Below are positions 20,370 to 28,667 of a stretch of 28,667 nt of DNA, piece after piece (positions within the stretch are counted from its first letter, which is position 1; each line of letters begins with the position of its first letter). The position numbers and the translations under genes were made by a program. This stretch comes from Actinomortierella ambigua (taxonomy: Eukaryota > Mortierellomycota > Mortierellomycetes > Mortierellales > Mortierellaceae), in assembly GCA_016098155.1 (NCBI GenBank), contig JAAAJB010000459.1:1-28667 (forward strand), in the 5' to 3' direction. The notes under the pieces were generated by a model. The model searched no databases, was not told where the DNA came from, and worked only from the letters and a program-made list of their open reading frames with translations.

Positions 20370-23300
20370 ATGCACGACACCGTCCTGGACCAGATTCTCC
20401 AAACCTTGGCCGAGCTGAAGACGAGCCAGCAAACCCTTAGCCTCAAGGTATCGCGTTTTTGCCCTGCTCTACTGTTCGTTGTTGATCACTTGCTACCCTG
20501 TCTCCTTGAGCTATTGTTTGCTCGTTGGTGTTCTCTGTTCGCTCACTCACCTCCCTCCTCCCTCTGTATTCCCTGGACACTCCATTATGTCATTTCTTTT
20601 GCCCTATAGGTCGACAAGCTGCAGATTGAGAATCACCGTCAGCAGTCTCACCCTCTCCTACATTCGCAGCCGAAGGATATCCACCAGAAGGCGCACCAAT
20701 ATCACAGTGGCGGTAAGTGTATGTGTGCGTGTGTTTTTTTTTTCTCCAAAAGTGTGGCACTCTCTTTTTTTTTCACAAGCACCCTTTTCTGTTTGTGTAC
20801 TCGTCTTTTCTTTTCTTTGTGTTGATCACAAAAGGACTGGAGAATTACGAACCTGTCTACATGTTTTTGTTTCTTTCGTTTTCACCCCCCCTCCTCCCCT
20901 CCCTTTCACTATGGAATGTTCAGTCACTTTCTTTCGGCTGCTCTAGCAATGAGACAATAATGCTGGCGTAACATCGAAGAAACAAGCAGTAAAAAGGAAG
21001 AAACCGACCACTACATCGGTCTCTTGACCCTTGATGAACGTGCTACACACAAGTCCTCTCCTGGAGGGGTAGAGCGCATTTTGCTATCGTCGGATATTTC
21101 AAAGCGCAGACTAGTGATGGGTGGTGATGATGGTGATGATGATGATGGTGATATACCCAAGCAGCCAACCCGTGGGCTTGATCTATCTACCTCTCCGTTA
21201 TTGAATGTCGTAAACTGTCTTTCCCCACCTTTTTTTTGCTCGGGGGTAAAGGGTGGGGACAGAGGGCAAACAATCTGTCTGTGCTTGCATGGATAGCGCT
21301 AGACAATTAGAAGAAAGGCATATTCAAAGACACAGAGGATATCTGCGTGTGGTGTGGTGTATGTGTGCGTGTGAGGGGAGAAGGAGGGATTGAAAAGGGG
21401 AAAGGAGGTAGCACGCATGATGTCAACGAAGTACACAAGGGACCAGGCGAGGGCACGGGTTCAATTCATTTTGCTGTCGTCCTATCCCAAAAAAAATAAG
21501 GGCTGTTTTTCTTTTGCATACAAAAGGGGGATGGGAAAAAAAAAGACGAAAGGGCGTCGGTGCATGGATCTAAACACCTGTTCAATGAGGGGTGCGACTT
21601 TTTTCTTTGTCTTGTACACTTCTCTGTTGGAGACAGCGATCGACAAAAGAGACGCCCATCCTAACAAATACTCTCACTCTTTTCCTATTCTTCCCATAGG
21701 CCACTCGGATTCCGATGGTGACACAGTTGTCTCCATCTCGCCGTCGTTCGATGCTGACCATCTCTCTGAGCATCTCGGCTCGCAAAGTGTCTTTGTGGAC
21801 AAGCCTATTCTGACAAGTAAGTTCACTTGTCATGCATGACTTCTCTCACTGAATCTTTGGAAGCCCCCATAACTAACCGCAAACTACCCTTGGTTCCCAA
21901 TCTGCAGCGTACCCTGACCAACCTGGTGCTCAGCCTGCACACCTAAAGTGGGGAGCATCAACGCCAAAGGCTCGCGGTCCTATCATCGTTTCCCGTCACC
22001 CTTCGTCTATCGGCCATCGGTAAGCACCCCTTCTTTTCTCCCTCCTTCCCCCCTATCTGCCTTGCTTTCACGTTGGACACTTGCAACCTTCCTCCACACC
22101 CACATGCTGTCCACTGACCTGAATATTGTCGCCGTTTCCTTTTTTTTTTTTTTTTGTTCGCGAAATAGTAATGCCATCGGTGCTTATGCTGGCCCATACT
22201 CCATCTATCGTGCACTTGCCGTGGCCATGGGCGACGTCAGCTATGATGTAGGTTTTCCGCTAATTGGAATGTTGCCAACAACACACACTTTCACACACAG
22301 CCCCTGTTCGGGATTACTGAACTTTAAATTTTGTGTCCTGTGCTTGACCCTTTTTTTACTCACGTCAAATGTACCTCACGCACATACACGTCACCTCTTG
22401 TATAGCACAAGCCCAACTTCACCAATACGCAACCTCCCATTACCATCAAGCAGCAGCCTCAGTGGTCAGATCCTACAAAGATTGTGGCGATGGATCCCTT
22501 TGGCCATCTGCCTACAGAGTACTTCAAGAACGAGCTGGCTGCTGGTGAGGACATCCGTCCGACGATCTCGATCACGCGCGCCCATATGGTTGTTCCCGAG
22601 ATCGCCAACGAGGTCCGAGATGGCACGCTCCGTATCGACGGCAACGTCATTGTGAACAAGGACGTCGAGATCAATGTCCACAAGGCAGCCATCGACCCCG
22701 TGTGGTATCTTCCCGGTGTGGCGGAGCGCCTCAAGGTCGACGAAGAGTTTTTGCGCCGCTCGTTGTTTGAGGTGACAGGCGGTATGTACCCAGAGCTGAT
22801 GACGCGCCCCGATATCAAGGTGTTCTTGCCCCCCATCGGTGGTCTGACGGTCTACATCTTTGGCGATCACGAAAAGCTGTCCGACCCCAATACCCGGTTA
22901 ACAGTCCGTGTCCACGATGAATGCAACGGCTCGGATGTGTTTGGCTCGGACATTTGCACCTGCCGTCCGTATCTGATCTACGGCATGCGTGAGGCCATCC
23001 GCGAGGCACAAGACGGTGGCGTTGGTCTGCTTGTGTATTTCCGTAAAGAGGGCCGTGCTCTGGGCGAGGTGACAAAGTACCTGGTGTACAATGCGCGCAA
23101 GCGAGGCGGCGACACAGCTGAGACGTACTTTATGCGGACGGAGAATATTGCCGGTGTGAAGGATATGCGCTTCCAGGCGTTGATGCCGGATGTATTCCAT
23201 TGGTTGGGCATCACCAAGATTGACCGGTTCATGTCCATGTCCAACATGAAGCATGACGCCTTGGTCGATGCCGGCATCAAGATTTTGGAGCGTTGCCCCA

Positions 23301-23437
23301 TCCCAGACGAACTGATTCCTAAGGACTCCAAGGTTGAGATGGACGCCAAGATCGCGGCCGGCTACTTCACCACCGGTCATATCCCCCGCCAGGAGGAGCT
23401 ATGCCAGACAGTGGGTCGAGGCTGGGAGAGCTTTTGA
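20370..23437 (+). CDS. URC1: URC1/URG1-type uracil-catabolism protein (GTP cyclohydrolase II-like), six exons
   Basis: URC1 belongs to the fungal pathway that breaks down uracil (URC genes of Lachancea kluyveri) and is related to GTP cyclohydrolase II (RibA). Exons are 20370-20447, 20610-20712, 21700-21816, 21908-22019, 22169-22247 and 22406-23437, total 506 aa. The zinc ligands of the RibA fold are kept as C-x10-C-x-C (Cys 336, 347, 349 in DECNGSDVFGSDICTC). The RibA motif EGRGIG appears as EGRALG (378-383), the form I associate with the URC1 branch rather than riboflavin synthesis. Residues 1-45 form a likely coiled coil (DQILQTLAELKTSQQ..., no Pro), then a Ser/Asp-rich linker to about 110; the conserved part begins near ARGPIIVSRHPSS. 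Intron 2 is 987 bases. The stop is 173 bases from the convergent LYC1-type gene. Confidence 0.93.
20713..21699 (+). other. URC1 intron 2, 987 bases
   Basis: The donor GTAAGT follows HSGG and the acceptor is CCCATAG before HSDSDGD. It contains T-rich runs and an ATGGTG/GATGAT repeat (about 21118-21152). No nested gene was supported. Confidence 0.8.
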
Positions 23438-23610
23438 AAGGATGTGATCTAGAATACATAGTGCTGTGCTGTGCATACAGAACAAAGATTTTTTACATAT
23501 ATTTTTTTGCGAACAAGCACCAATTCTTTTTTTTTAAAGCGTGAGAAAGTGTGGTAGTGTCAGGGACATGATTCCGAACCAGTGCAATAACCAAAATATC
23601 TTTTGAACAA
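23438..23610. other. Convergent 3' region, URC1 / LYC1-type gene
   Basis: This 173-base AT-rich interval has T7-T9 runs (near 23500 and 23528). It likely carries both poly(A) regions. Confidence 0.55.
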
Positions 23611-25039
23611 CTAGAGGCAAGCATAAAATTCGTTACGAATCCACTCGATATCCCAGCTGGCGCTATGGCCCTCCACATCCAGAGGGCCCAGGCAAAGACC
23701 CAGATTGCTCAACGGGATCTTCCTCTCCACCGCCTGGAGCCCCAGCCAGATTTCGAGCGTCGGATGTGGGTTCCAGATCTCGAGGGTTGCTACTCCCAGT
23801 CGTTTGGCGTCGTCGACCGCCGCCTGGAGGAGCGCCATGGCCTCGGCGCGGTCCTGTGCGCTGTCTTCCCGTGTACCGTGGCAGAAGCGATGGATTCGGA
23901 AACGCCGGTCGGCGATGTCTTGACACCACAGAATATGGTTCAGTGGCTGCAGAGGCTTTGTTGCCATCGTAGTGTTGGACGACGTGGAGGAGGAGGAGGA
24001 TGATGATAGTGATGAAGAAGACAGGGGGATCATGGAACCATGCGCACCAAGCTGCACATTCTCATCCAAGAGACCACGGCGCTTCATCAATGCAAGGTCA
24101 TACTCTTTGCGGAGGCGCTGCCAGCGGATGATCCGTGTGTGAGGTCGGATCGCGACTACTACGGTCTTTGTTGATTTGCTGTCGGTGGCAGTTGTGGAAC
24201 ATCTAGCCTCAATCTCCTGCCTGGCCACTGCAGCATCGTGCTCAATGACATGGTCTAGAAGATTGTCTGTGATCGGGACAACTCTTTGTCGATCCTCCGT
24301 GGCGGTGGCGCCACCTGCCGCAGCTCCTGCTAGTGCCTCAAATTCATTTACTGGTATCCGGAGAATGTCTGATCTGAACCATCGCCAGCCGCCTTTCTTA
24401 GTGTAAAAGTCTCCCACATCACTAATTGCCCCATGCAATAACCGAGAGGAACGTTAAATAATGCATCTCAGATCGCGAGGAAGAGACAGAAATAAAAAAG
24501 AGCGAGAATGATGAAACTGACCTGTACAAATTGGAGAGCTGGATATCTGGTCGCTTCTCAAGATACTTCCAAAGTTGCTTCATCATCCACCCACCATACC
24601 CGTATCCACGATAGCAGGCTGGGGTCACCACGCGTACCGCCGTGGCGCACTTGACATCCTTCACGGCCGCCACCGCCTTTGTCGCCTCCCCCTTCTTCTC
24701 GGTTCCTTCGCTCCCGTTGGTCAGGGGCAGACTCGGTTCACCGACGATGGCATCAACGAGATGAATTGCGCACGACGACAACATGTTTTGTTCCGGATCG
24801 TCTCTGGAGGTGACAACAAACAATTGGTACCAGCCTGGCTCGGCAGCTAGATCGGACGCCAACATTTCGCGACCCATCTGAATCCATGCGTCCTCTGAAA
24901 AGTCGGTCCCCCATTCAGGATGGCTGTTGCGCCAAGCTTGCTCGAGCGCTGCGCTGTCGGAACAAGGGAGGAATTGAAGACTCTCAAAGGGGAAGGAGGT
25001 CCTTCGGTCGGTTGCCGTTGCTGGGCTTGCTTTAAGCAT
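23611..25039 (-). CDS. LYC1: LYC1-type N-acetyltransferase, copy A (two exons)
   Basis: GNAT-fold acetyltransferase of the fungal LYC1 group; Yarrowia LYC1 acetylates lysine at N6 as the first step of lysine use. Exons on the minus strand are 25039-24522 and 24421-23611, giving 442 aa. The acetyl-CoA loop YRGYGYGG is at residues 143-150. Splicing joins LY to SDVGDFYTKKGGW (171-185), matching the LYSDxGxFYxxxGW motif I associate with LYC1. The C-terminal half (to residue 442) has the LYC1-like ending in WIRNEFYACL. A Ser-rich insert lies near residue 325. The open frame across the intron continues a few residues (SVSSFSL) but loses the motif, so the 100-base intron is real. The start ATG 25039 is followed by a short polar leader and then FPFESLQFLPC, shared with copy B. 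Substrate is inferred from the family only. Confidence 0.85.
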
Positions 25040-25497
25040 AATATTCTTATTTCTTGTCGAGGTGTATGGGTGGTTGTGGATGAGGAGACAAGGAGAGGGT
25101 GGAGGTGAAGAAGAGAAGCTGAAGACGATTAGGGGAGGGAAAAAAAAAGGTGGGTGAAGACCGCCTGAAGGAATGAGTCAGGAATGGGGGCGTTCTGGGT
25201 CAACGGACACTTTTAAGTTTTGTGGCGCCGCCGTCCGTAATCGGACTCTGAAAGTGCTTGGGAAAATTTAACCATGTCAAATGTTGGCTAAAATTTCCCC
25301 GCCCTCGCTCTCTACTGGCTGGCACTCCAGGGATGAACCCCTTGGCAGTGTTGTTTTGTCCTCTCTCTTCCTCCTCGAAGGAAGACCCCTTTGCTAATAG
25401 AAACAAAAACAATGCAGACAGGATAGTACAGGATAGCACAGGCTCCTTTTTTAAAAAAAGACGAAGGGGGCGAAGGGGGCGAAGTGGTCAACTGGAT
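25040..25497. promoter_or_regulatory. Region upstream of LYC1 copy A
   Basis: These 458 bases lie between two minus-strand genes, so they hold the 3' UTR of the secreted propeller gene and the LYC1-A promoter. The part near LYC1-A is pyrimidine-rich on its coding strand (about 25075-25150). No TATA box or gene was seen. Confidence 0.5.
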
Positions 25498-26616
25498 TTA
25501 TTTAGCCGCAGCGGCCTTAGACCACGCAAAAACTTTGGAGCTTGTCAGCTCTGTGGCAAAGACAGTTGTGTCGGTTAGCCAGATGCGATGTGCTTTGCAC
25601 TGCTGCGTTGGCAGGACAGTAACCTCCTCCTTAATGATTTCTGAGTAAGTGGGGTTGAAGACGACCTTAATGACCGAATCCAACGCCTTGGGGTTGATGA
25701 TGGAAGAGGTCAAGAACCAGATGGTGTGGCTGATATCCGGGTGAGGATCAATAGCCAGATGCAGTAAGGATGCATTTGCCCCGAGGGCCGAGCTGAGCTT
25801 GTGGAATTTGACCTTGCCATCGGCATCGATATGGCCAAACGTGCCCGTACCTTTCTCACCCGTACCGAGGAGCACAAACCAGATGCCAAGGGGCCCACTG
25901 ATCATGCCGACGGGGGTCTGGCCAGCGTTGACCGGGATGGCAATCTGCTTGGTCTCGCCTGTCTTTGGATTGATCTGCATGACGGATGAAGAATCGTCCT
26001 GACCCGTGTAGAACATGCCGTTGATGGGGTGCTTGGCAATGAAGACGGGTTTTGGTTGCGCCTTATAGATTGAGTACACATCGGTGTCCTTGTGGTTGAT
26101 GCGGAGCACATGCGAGCTCGTCTGCATGGTCGACCACAGCTCGTCGCCATATTCGCCGACGTAGTGCGGACCTAGACCTGGCTTGGGCACTCGGATGACC
26201 TTGACCACCTTTGGCGCGGCTGAGATGTCGTCGACCCTTGGGTCCAGCAAAACTATCAGGTTGTCGTTCTGCAGTGTGACCCATACCTTGCCCTTGTAAG
26301 CTTTTGATGGAGCCAGGCCGTGCAGCCCCGAACTATTGTTGCCTAGCTGGAAAGCTCCGAGGTGCTGAAAGACTCCTTGACGGTCGACACGGGCCTTGAT
26401 CAACACACTGTTGCTCATCTGTGAGACCAGCATCACGGATGTCTTTGGAACCATAATGACTTCGTGCGTCTGCGCTGCCAGTGGGAGTGTATTCTCAACA
26501 TATTGGAAGGTTACAGCTCGGTCCGTCGAGACGGGTGTCACAGGAACATGGACCTTGGCGATTGCCACTTGCAACAAGACTGAGACCAGAACTGCCCAAC
26601 GTTGACAGAATAGCAT
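25498..26616 (-). CDS. Secreted streptogramin-lyase-like (Vgb-like) beta-propeller protein
   Basis: A single exon of 372 aa. Residues 1-20 (MLFCQRWAVLVSVLLQVAIA) form a clear signal peptide with likely cleavage after AIA. The rest shows repeated blades with a (P/L)HG...G.(L/V)W.T pattern typical of virginiamycin B lyase and NHL/SMP-30-type propellers: GLHGLAPS..KVWVTLQ, GPHYVGEYGDELWST, GQTPVGMISGPLGIWFV, HLAIDPHPD..IWFLTS and AHRIWLTDTTVFATEL. There are two overlapping N-glycosylation sequons at 93-96 and another at NAS in the fourth quarter. Vgb opens cyclic depsipeptide antibiotics without hydrolysis, but many secreted fungal homologues have no known substrate, so enzyme activity is not established. 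There is no membrane anchor and no retention signal; the tail is AAAAK. It lies in tandem between the two LYC1-type genes. Confidence 0.78.
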   Translation of the reverse strand: MLFCQRWAVLVSVLLQVAIAKVHVPVTPVSTDRAVTFQYVENTLPLAAQTHEVIMVPKTSVMLVSQMSNSVLIKARVDRQGVFQHLGAFQLGNNSSGLHGLAPSKAYKGKVWVTLQNDNLIVLLDPRVDDISAAPKVVKVIRVPKPGLGPHYVGEYGDELWSTMQTSSHVLRINHKDTDVYSIYKAQPKPVFIAKHPINGMFYTGQDDSSSVMQINPKTGETKQIAIPVNAGQTPVGMISGPLGIWFVLLGTGEKGTGTFGHIDADGKVKFHKLSSALGANASLLHLAIDPHPDISHTIWFLTSSIINPKALDSVIKVVFNPTYSEIIKEEVTVLPTQQCKAHRIWLTDTTVFATELTSSKVFAWSKAAAAK

Positions 26617-27094
26617 TGTGGCCTGTTATGGGGATTAAAGGATGGGAGACGATGGAAATAGCAGTTTTCGAAACAAGTGAGGAACGTACGGCAGGTGAAG
26701 AGGATGGCTTCTTTTAAATGCATAGTGAAGCAAGAGCGAAGAGGTGATATACCATCCCACCGCTTGTTCGTTATCTTTATTGCACAAAATTGAAGGGGGC
26801 CTATTTCAATCGGTGATCTTGACCTCGTGAGCAAAGGCTCTTCCAAAGGAAAAGAGGGGGCTTTTTGCATAAAGATTGAAGCGTTTTACCCCACTAACCT
26901 TCGACCACGGTAGCATGCATGCATTCTTCAGTCTACCAATGCCCCACACAGTGCTCTTGGTGTAAAAATATCACTACTATTTCTGCACATTGCTACACGA
27001 CATTCCATGCCTCCAAACCCCTCCCCCTTGATTAGCTTTTTGCCCCTGTGTTCCCTCTCTCTCTGTGTGTACTGGACATCTTTATTTAAGTTTG
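26617..27094. promoter_or_regulatory. Region upstream of the secreted propeller gene
   Basis: These 478 bases between minus-strand genes hold the 3' UTR of LYC1 copy B and the promoter of the propeller gene. A TTTAAAAG box (minus strand of 26711-26718) about 100 bases before the ATG is a TATA candidate. No gene is supported. Confidence 0.45.
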
Positions 27095-28459
27095 TCAGTA
27101 GGCGTAAAGTTCGTTCAGAATCCATTCGACCTTGTTGGTCGGCGGTCGCTCGTATTTGGATGTGTCGGGATGGGGACAAAAACCCAGACAGGGCAGGTAC
27201 TGCGTCCTAACATGACTTTCGAGCCCGAGCCACTCTACAACTTGTGGTGATGGGCTCCAAATCGTGACCTTTGGCAACCCCCACTGCCGAGCTTCTTGAA
27301 CGGCCTTGTCAAGGAGCATCATCGCCACCTGCTGCTGTGACAGTGAGCCACCATCTTTGCCATGCGATCCCTCGCCTTCATCTTCTTCCCTCGCCGCTGT
27401 CGCCGGTACGCCATATCGAAGCCGAAAGAGAATCAACTGCTTGTTGCGAAAGTCGTGACTCCAAAGAACGTACCCAAGCTTTCTGTTACTGCTCTTGTCC
27501 GCCACCTGCGTTGTTGTCGTCGTAGTAGTTGCGGTTGTGGTTGTTGCTGTTGTTGTTGCCGTAATGTTAAGGGAAAACCCAAAATCACCGAGTCGCGGCT
27601 GGATGCTGGAGTGATCCCCCCGCCGACGGTGATCCTCCTTTAGGTAAAATTGGCTACGTGCTCGGTGCCATAGGATGCAGGGCGAATCGGGAAGCAGCGC
27701 TACCAGAGTTGTCCCAACGTGCGCCTGATCAATCCTCTGCGCCAACTCTTGCCGGATGAGGCCAGCGTCCCACTGCATGACTTCGTCCAGATTGTCGTCC
27801 GCGATAGGAGTCATCTCATACGAGGATGAGGGGGAAGCCGACAGTAGCGGATTCGAGGTGTCCAACGGGAAGAGGGGATGTTTGGCTGGGATTTCAAGTG
27901 TATCTGCAGGAAAGCGCTCCCAACCCATGCGCACATACATGTCACCCGCTGCCGAGTAGAGGTACGTGAAAGGAAATTCGGGTTGTTGTTCAAAAAAATT
28001 CCAAATCTGTCGCATCATCCAGCCGGCATATCCATGACCACGATGCTGCTCTGCTGTGCACACCAGCGCCACATGAGCTGTATTCGTCTCCATGACAACA
28101 GTTTCGGCATTTTTCACGGCTTCCTCACTCTTTTCGACCATGCCTTGTGCTACTCTCACCCCCCTCTCTCTCTTGTAGGCCAGTAGGGCCTTACGCTCAA
28201 AATAGCCTCCCGAACAGAGAACGGTGCGTAAGGGATCCTCTCGCGAGGTGACGATCCAGAGTTTGTGACGACGGCTATTGGCATATTGCGTGTTGTGAAC
28301 AAGCCATTTGTTGTTGGCGATCCATGTCTCGAGCGGAAAGGTTATCCCCCATCCAGGATGCGAGTTGCGTAGTGTTTGTTCAAGGGCCTCCTCGTTTGGA
28401 CAGAGCAAAAACTCGAGTGAATCGAGGGGAAAGCCAGTGGATTTGTTCAGTGCTGACAT
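27095..28459 (-). CDS. LYC1: LYC1-type N-acetyltransferase, copy B (intronless)
   Basis: A paralogue of the gene at 23611-25039, 454 aa from ATG 28459. The frame is open upstream to 28558, but only from a GTG codon and past a probable TATA box, so ATG 28459 is used. The shared N-terminal block reads FPLDSLEFLLCPNEEALEQ here and FPFESLQFLPCSDSAALEQ in copy A; both continue RNSHPxWG. The acetyl-CoA loop is HRGHGYAG (139-146). The LYC1 motif is altered to LYSAAGDMYVRMGW (167-180), losing the Asp-Val of copy A. A Thr/Ala-rich insert (about residues 315-340, from an AAC/ACC repeat) sits where copy A has its Ser-rich insert. It ends VEWILNELYAY. There is no intron, although copy A is interrupted within LYS. 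A GNAT enzyme on lysine or a related amine is likely; the precise substrate is unknown. Confidence 0.85.
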   Translation of the reverse strand: MSALNKSTGFPLDSLEFLLCPNEEALEQTLRNSHPGWGITFPLETWIANNKWLVHNTQYANSRRHKLWIVTSREDPLRTVLCSGGYFERKALLAYKRERGVRVAQGMVEKSEEAVKNAETVVMETNTAHVALVCTAEQHRGHGYAGWMMRQIWNFFEQQPEFPFTYLYSAAGDMYVRMGWERFPADTLEIPAKHPLFPLDTSNPLLSASPSSSYEMTPIADDNLDEVMQWDAGLIRQELAQRIDQAHVGTTLVALLPDSPCILWHRARSQFYLKEDHRRRGDHSSIQPRLGDFGFSLNITATTTATTTTATTTTTTTQVADKSSNRKLGYVLWSHDFRNKQLILFRLRYGVPATAAREEDEGEGSHGKDGGSLSQQQVAMMLLDKAVQEARQWGLPKVTIWSPSPQVVEWLGLESHVRTQYLPCLGFCPHPDTSKYERPPTNKVEWILNELYAY

Positions 28460-28520
28460 ACTGTTTGTTAAAGATGAGAAGGGCGCAGGTAGAGGAGAAG
28501 AGGGAGGAGAAAGGATGAGG

Positions 28521-28530
28521 TTTATATAAA
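28521..28530 (-). promoter_or_regulatory. TATA-box candidate of LYC1 copy B
   Basis: TTTATATAAA (self-complementary) lies 61 bases upstream of the ATG at 28459, a plausible TATA position for a fungal gene with a short leader. It falls inside the upstream extension of the open frame, which argues against that extension being coding. Confidence 0.5.
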
Positions 28531-28634
28531 GGCGGCGTGTCCAATGTCGTACACTCACTTTTGGTCATAATTACTCTTTTATTCTGTGAAAAACCATGCT
28601 GGAAATGGAAGCGATTTTCTGGCCATACCGAGCT

Positions 28635-28667
28635 AGAGAGAGAGAGAGGGAGAGAGAGAGAGAGAGA
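28635..28667 (+). repeat. (GA)n microsatellite at the right end
   Basis: An almost pure GA repeat with one GGG interruption runs to the end of the window, so its full length is unknown. Confidence 0.9.

Noticed and set aside
28460..28558. N-terminal extension of LYC1 copy B to 28558
   Set aside because: It begins with GTG, spans a likely TATA box, and copy A has no such extension.

Overview
The window is eukaryotic, almost certainly from a filamentous fungus. The genes carry short GT-AG introns, intergenic distances are small, promoters are pyrimidine-rich, GA/CT and triplet microsatellites are frequent, and the gene content is fungal (homoserine dehydrogenase, RRG7, a septin, URC1, LYC1-type acetyltransferases). 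The mixture of long low-complexity proteins, ARL8 and LYC1 paralogues would suit an early-diverging lineage such as Mucoromycota/Mortierellomycota, but that placement is an inference and cannot be settled by reading alone. I found no tRNA, rRNA, transposon, CRISPR or prokaryotic feature.

Left part (1-12.6 kb): the 3' end of an ABCC/MRP-type ABC transporter (+) converges within 53 bp on an RRG7-like mitochondrial nuclease-fold protein (-). RRG7 is divergent from a four-exon, KEN-box-containing securin-like protein (+), which converges on the three-exon homoserine dehydrogenase HOM6 (-). After a 1.1 kb divergent promoter region with G-runs and a pyrimidine tract comes a very large four-exon PH plus FYVE protein (+, about 1615 aa).

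Middle (12.8-20.4 kb): two minus-strand GTPase genes in tandem. The first is ARL8, reconstructed from five exons including a GC-AG intron and a 1.3 kb intron. The second is a six-exon septin with a C-terminal coiled coil, whose first coding exon is provisional. A 1.4 kb repeat-rich divergent region separates the septin from URC1.

Right part (20.4-28.7 kb): URC1 (+), a GTP-cyclohydrolase-II-like protein of uracil catabolism with a long N-terminal extension. It is followed on the minus strand by two LYC1-type N-acetyltransferase paralogues that flank a predicted secreted beta-propeller resembling virginiamycin B (streptogramin) lyase. One paralogue has an intron and the other is intronless.

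Most genes are ordinary housekeeping genes (amino-acid synthesis, cytoskeleton, endolysosomal trafficking, mitosis, mitochondria) with no sign of joint operation. The one stretch that looks like more than chance adjacency is the LYC1 / secreted propeller / LYC1 triplet, which with URC1 beside it might form a small nitrogen-related catabolic neighbourhood. That is a hypothesis. Exon boundaries given here were derived by hand from splice-site sequence, reading frame and family alignment from memory.
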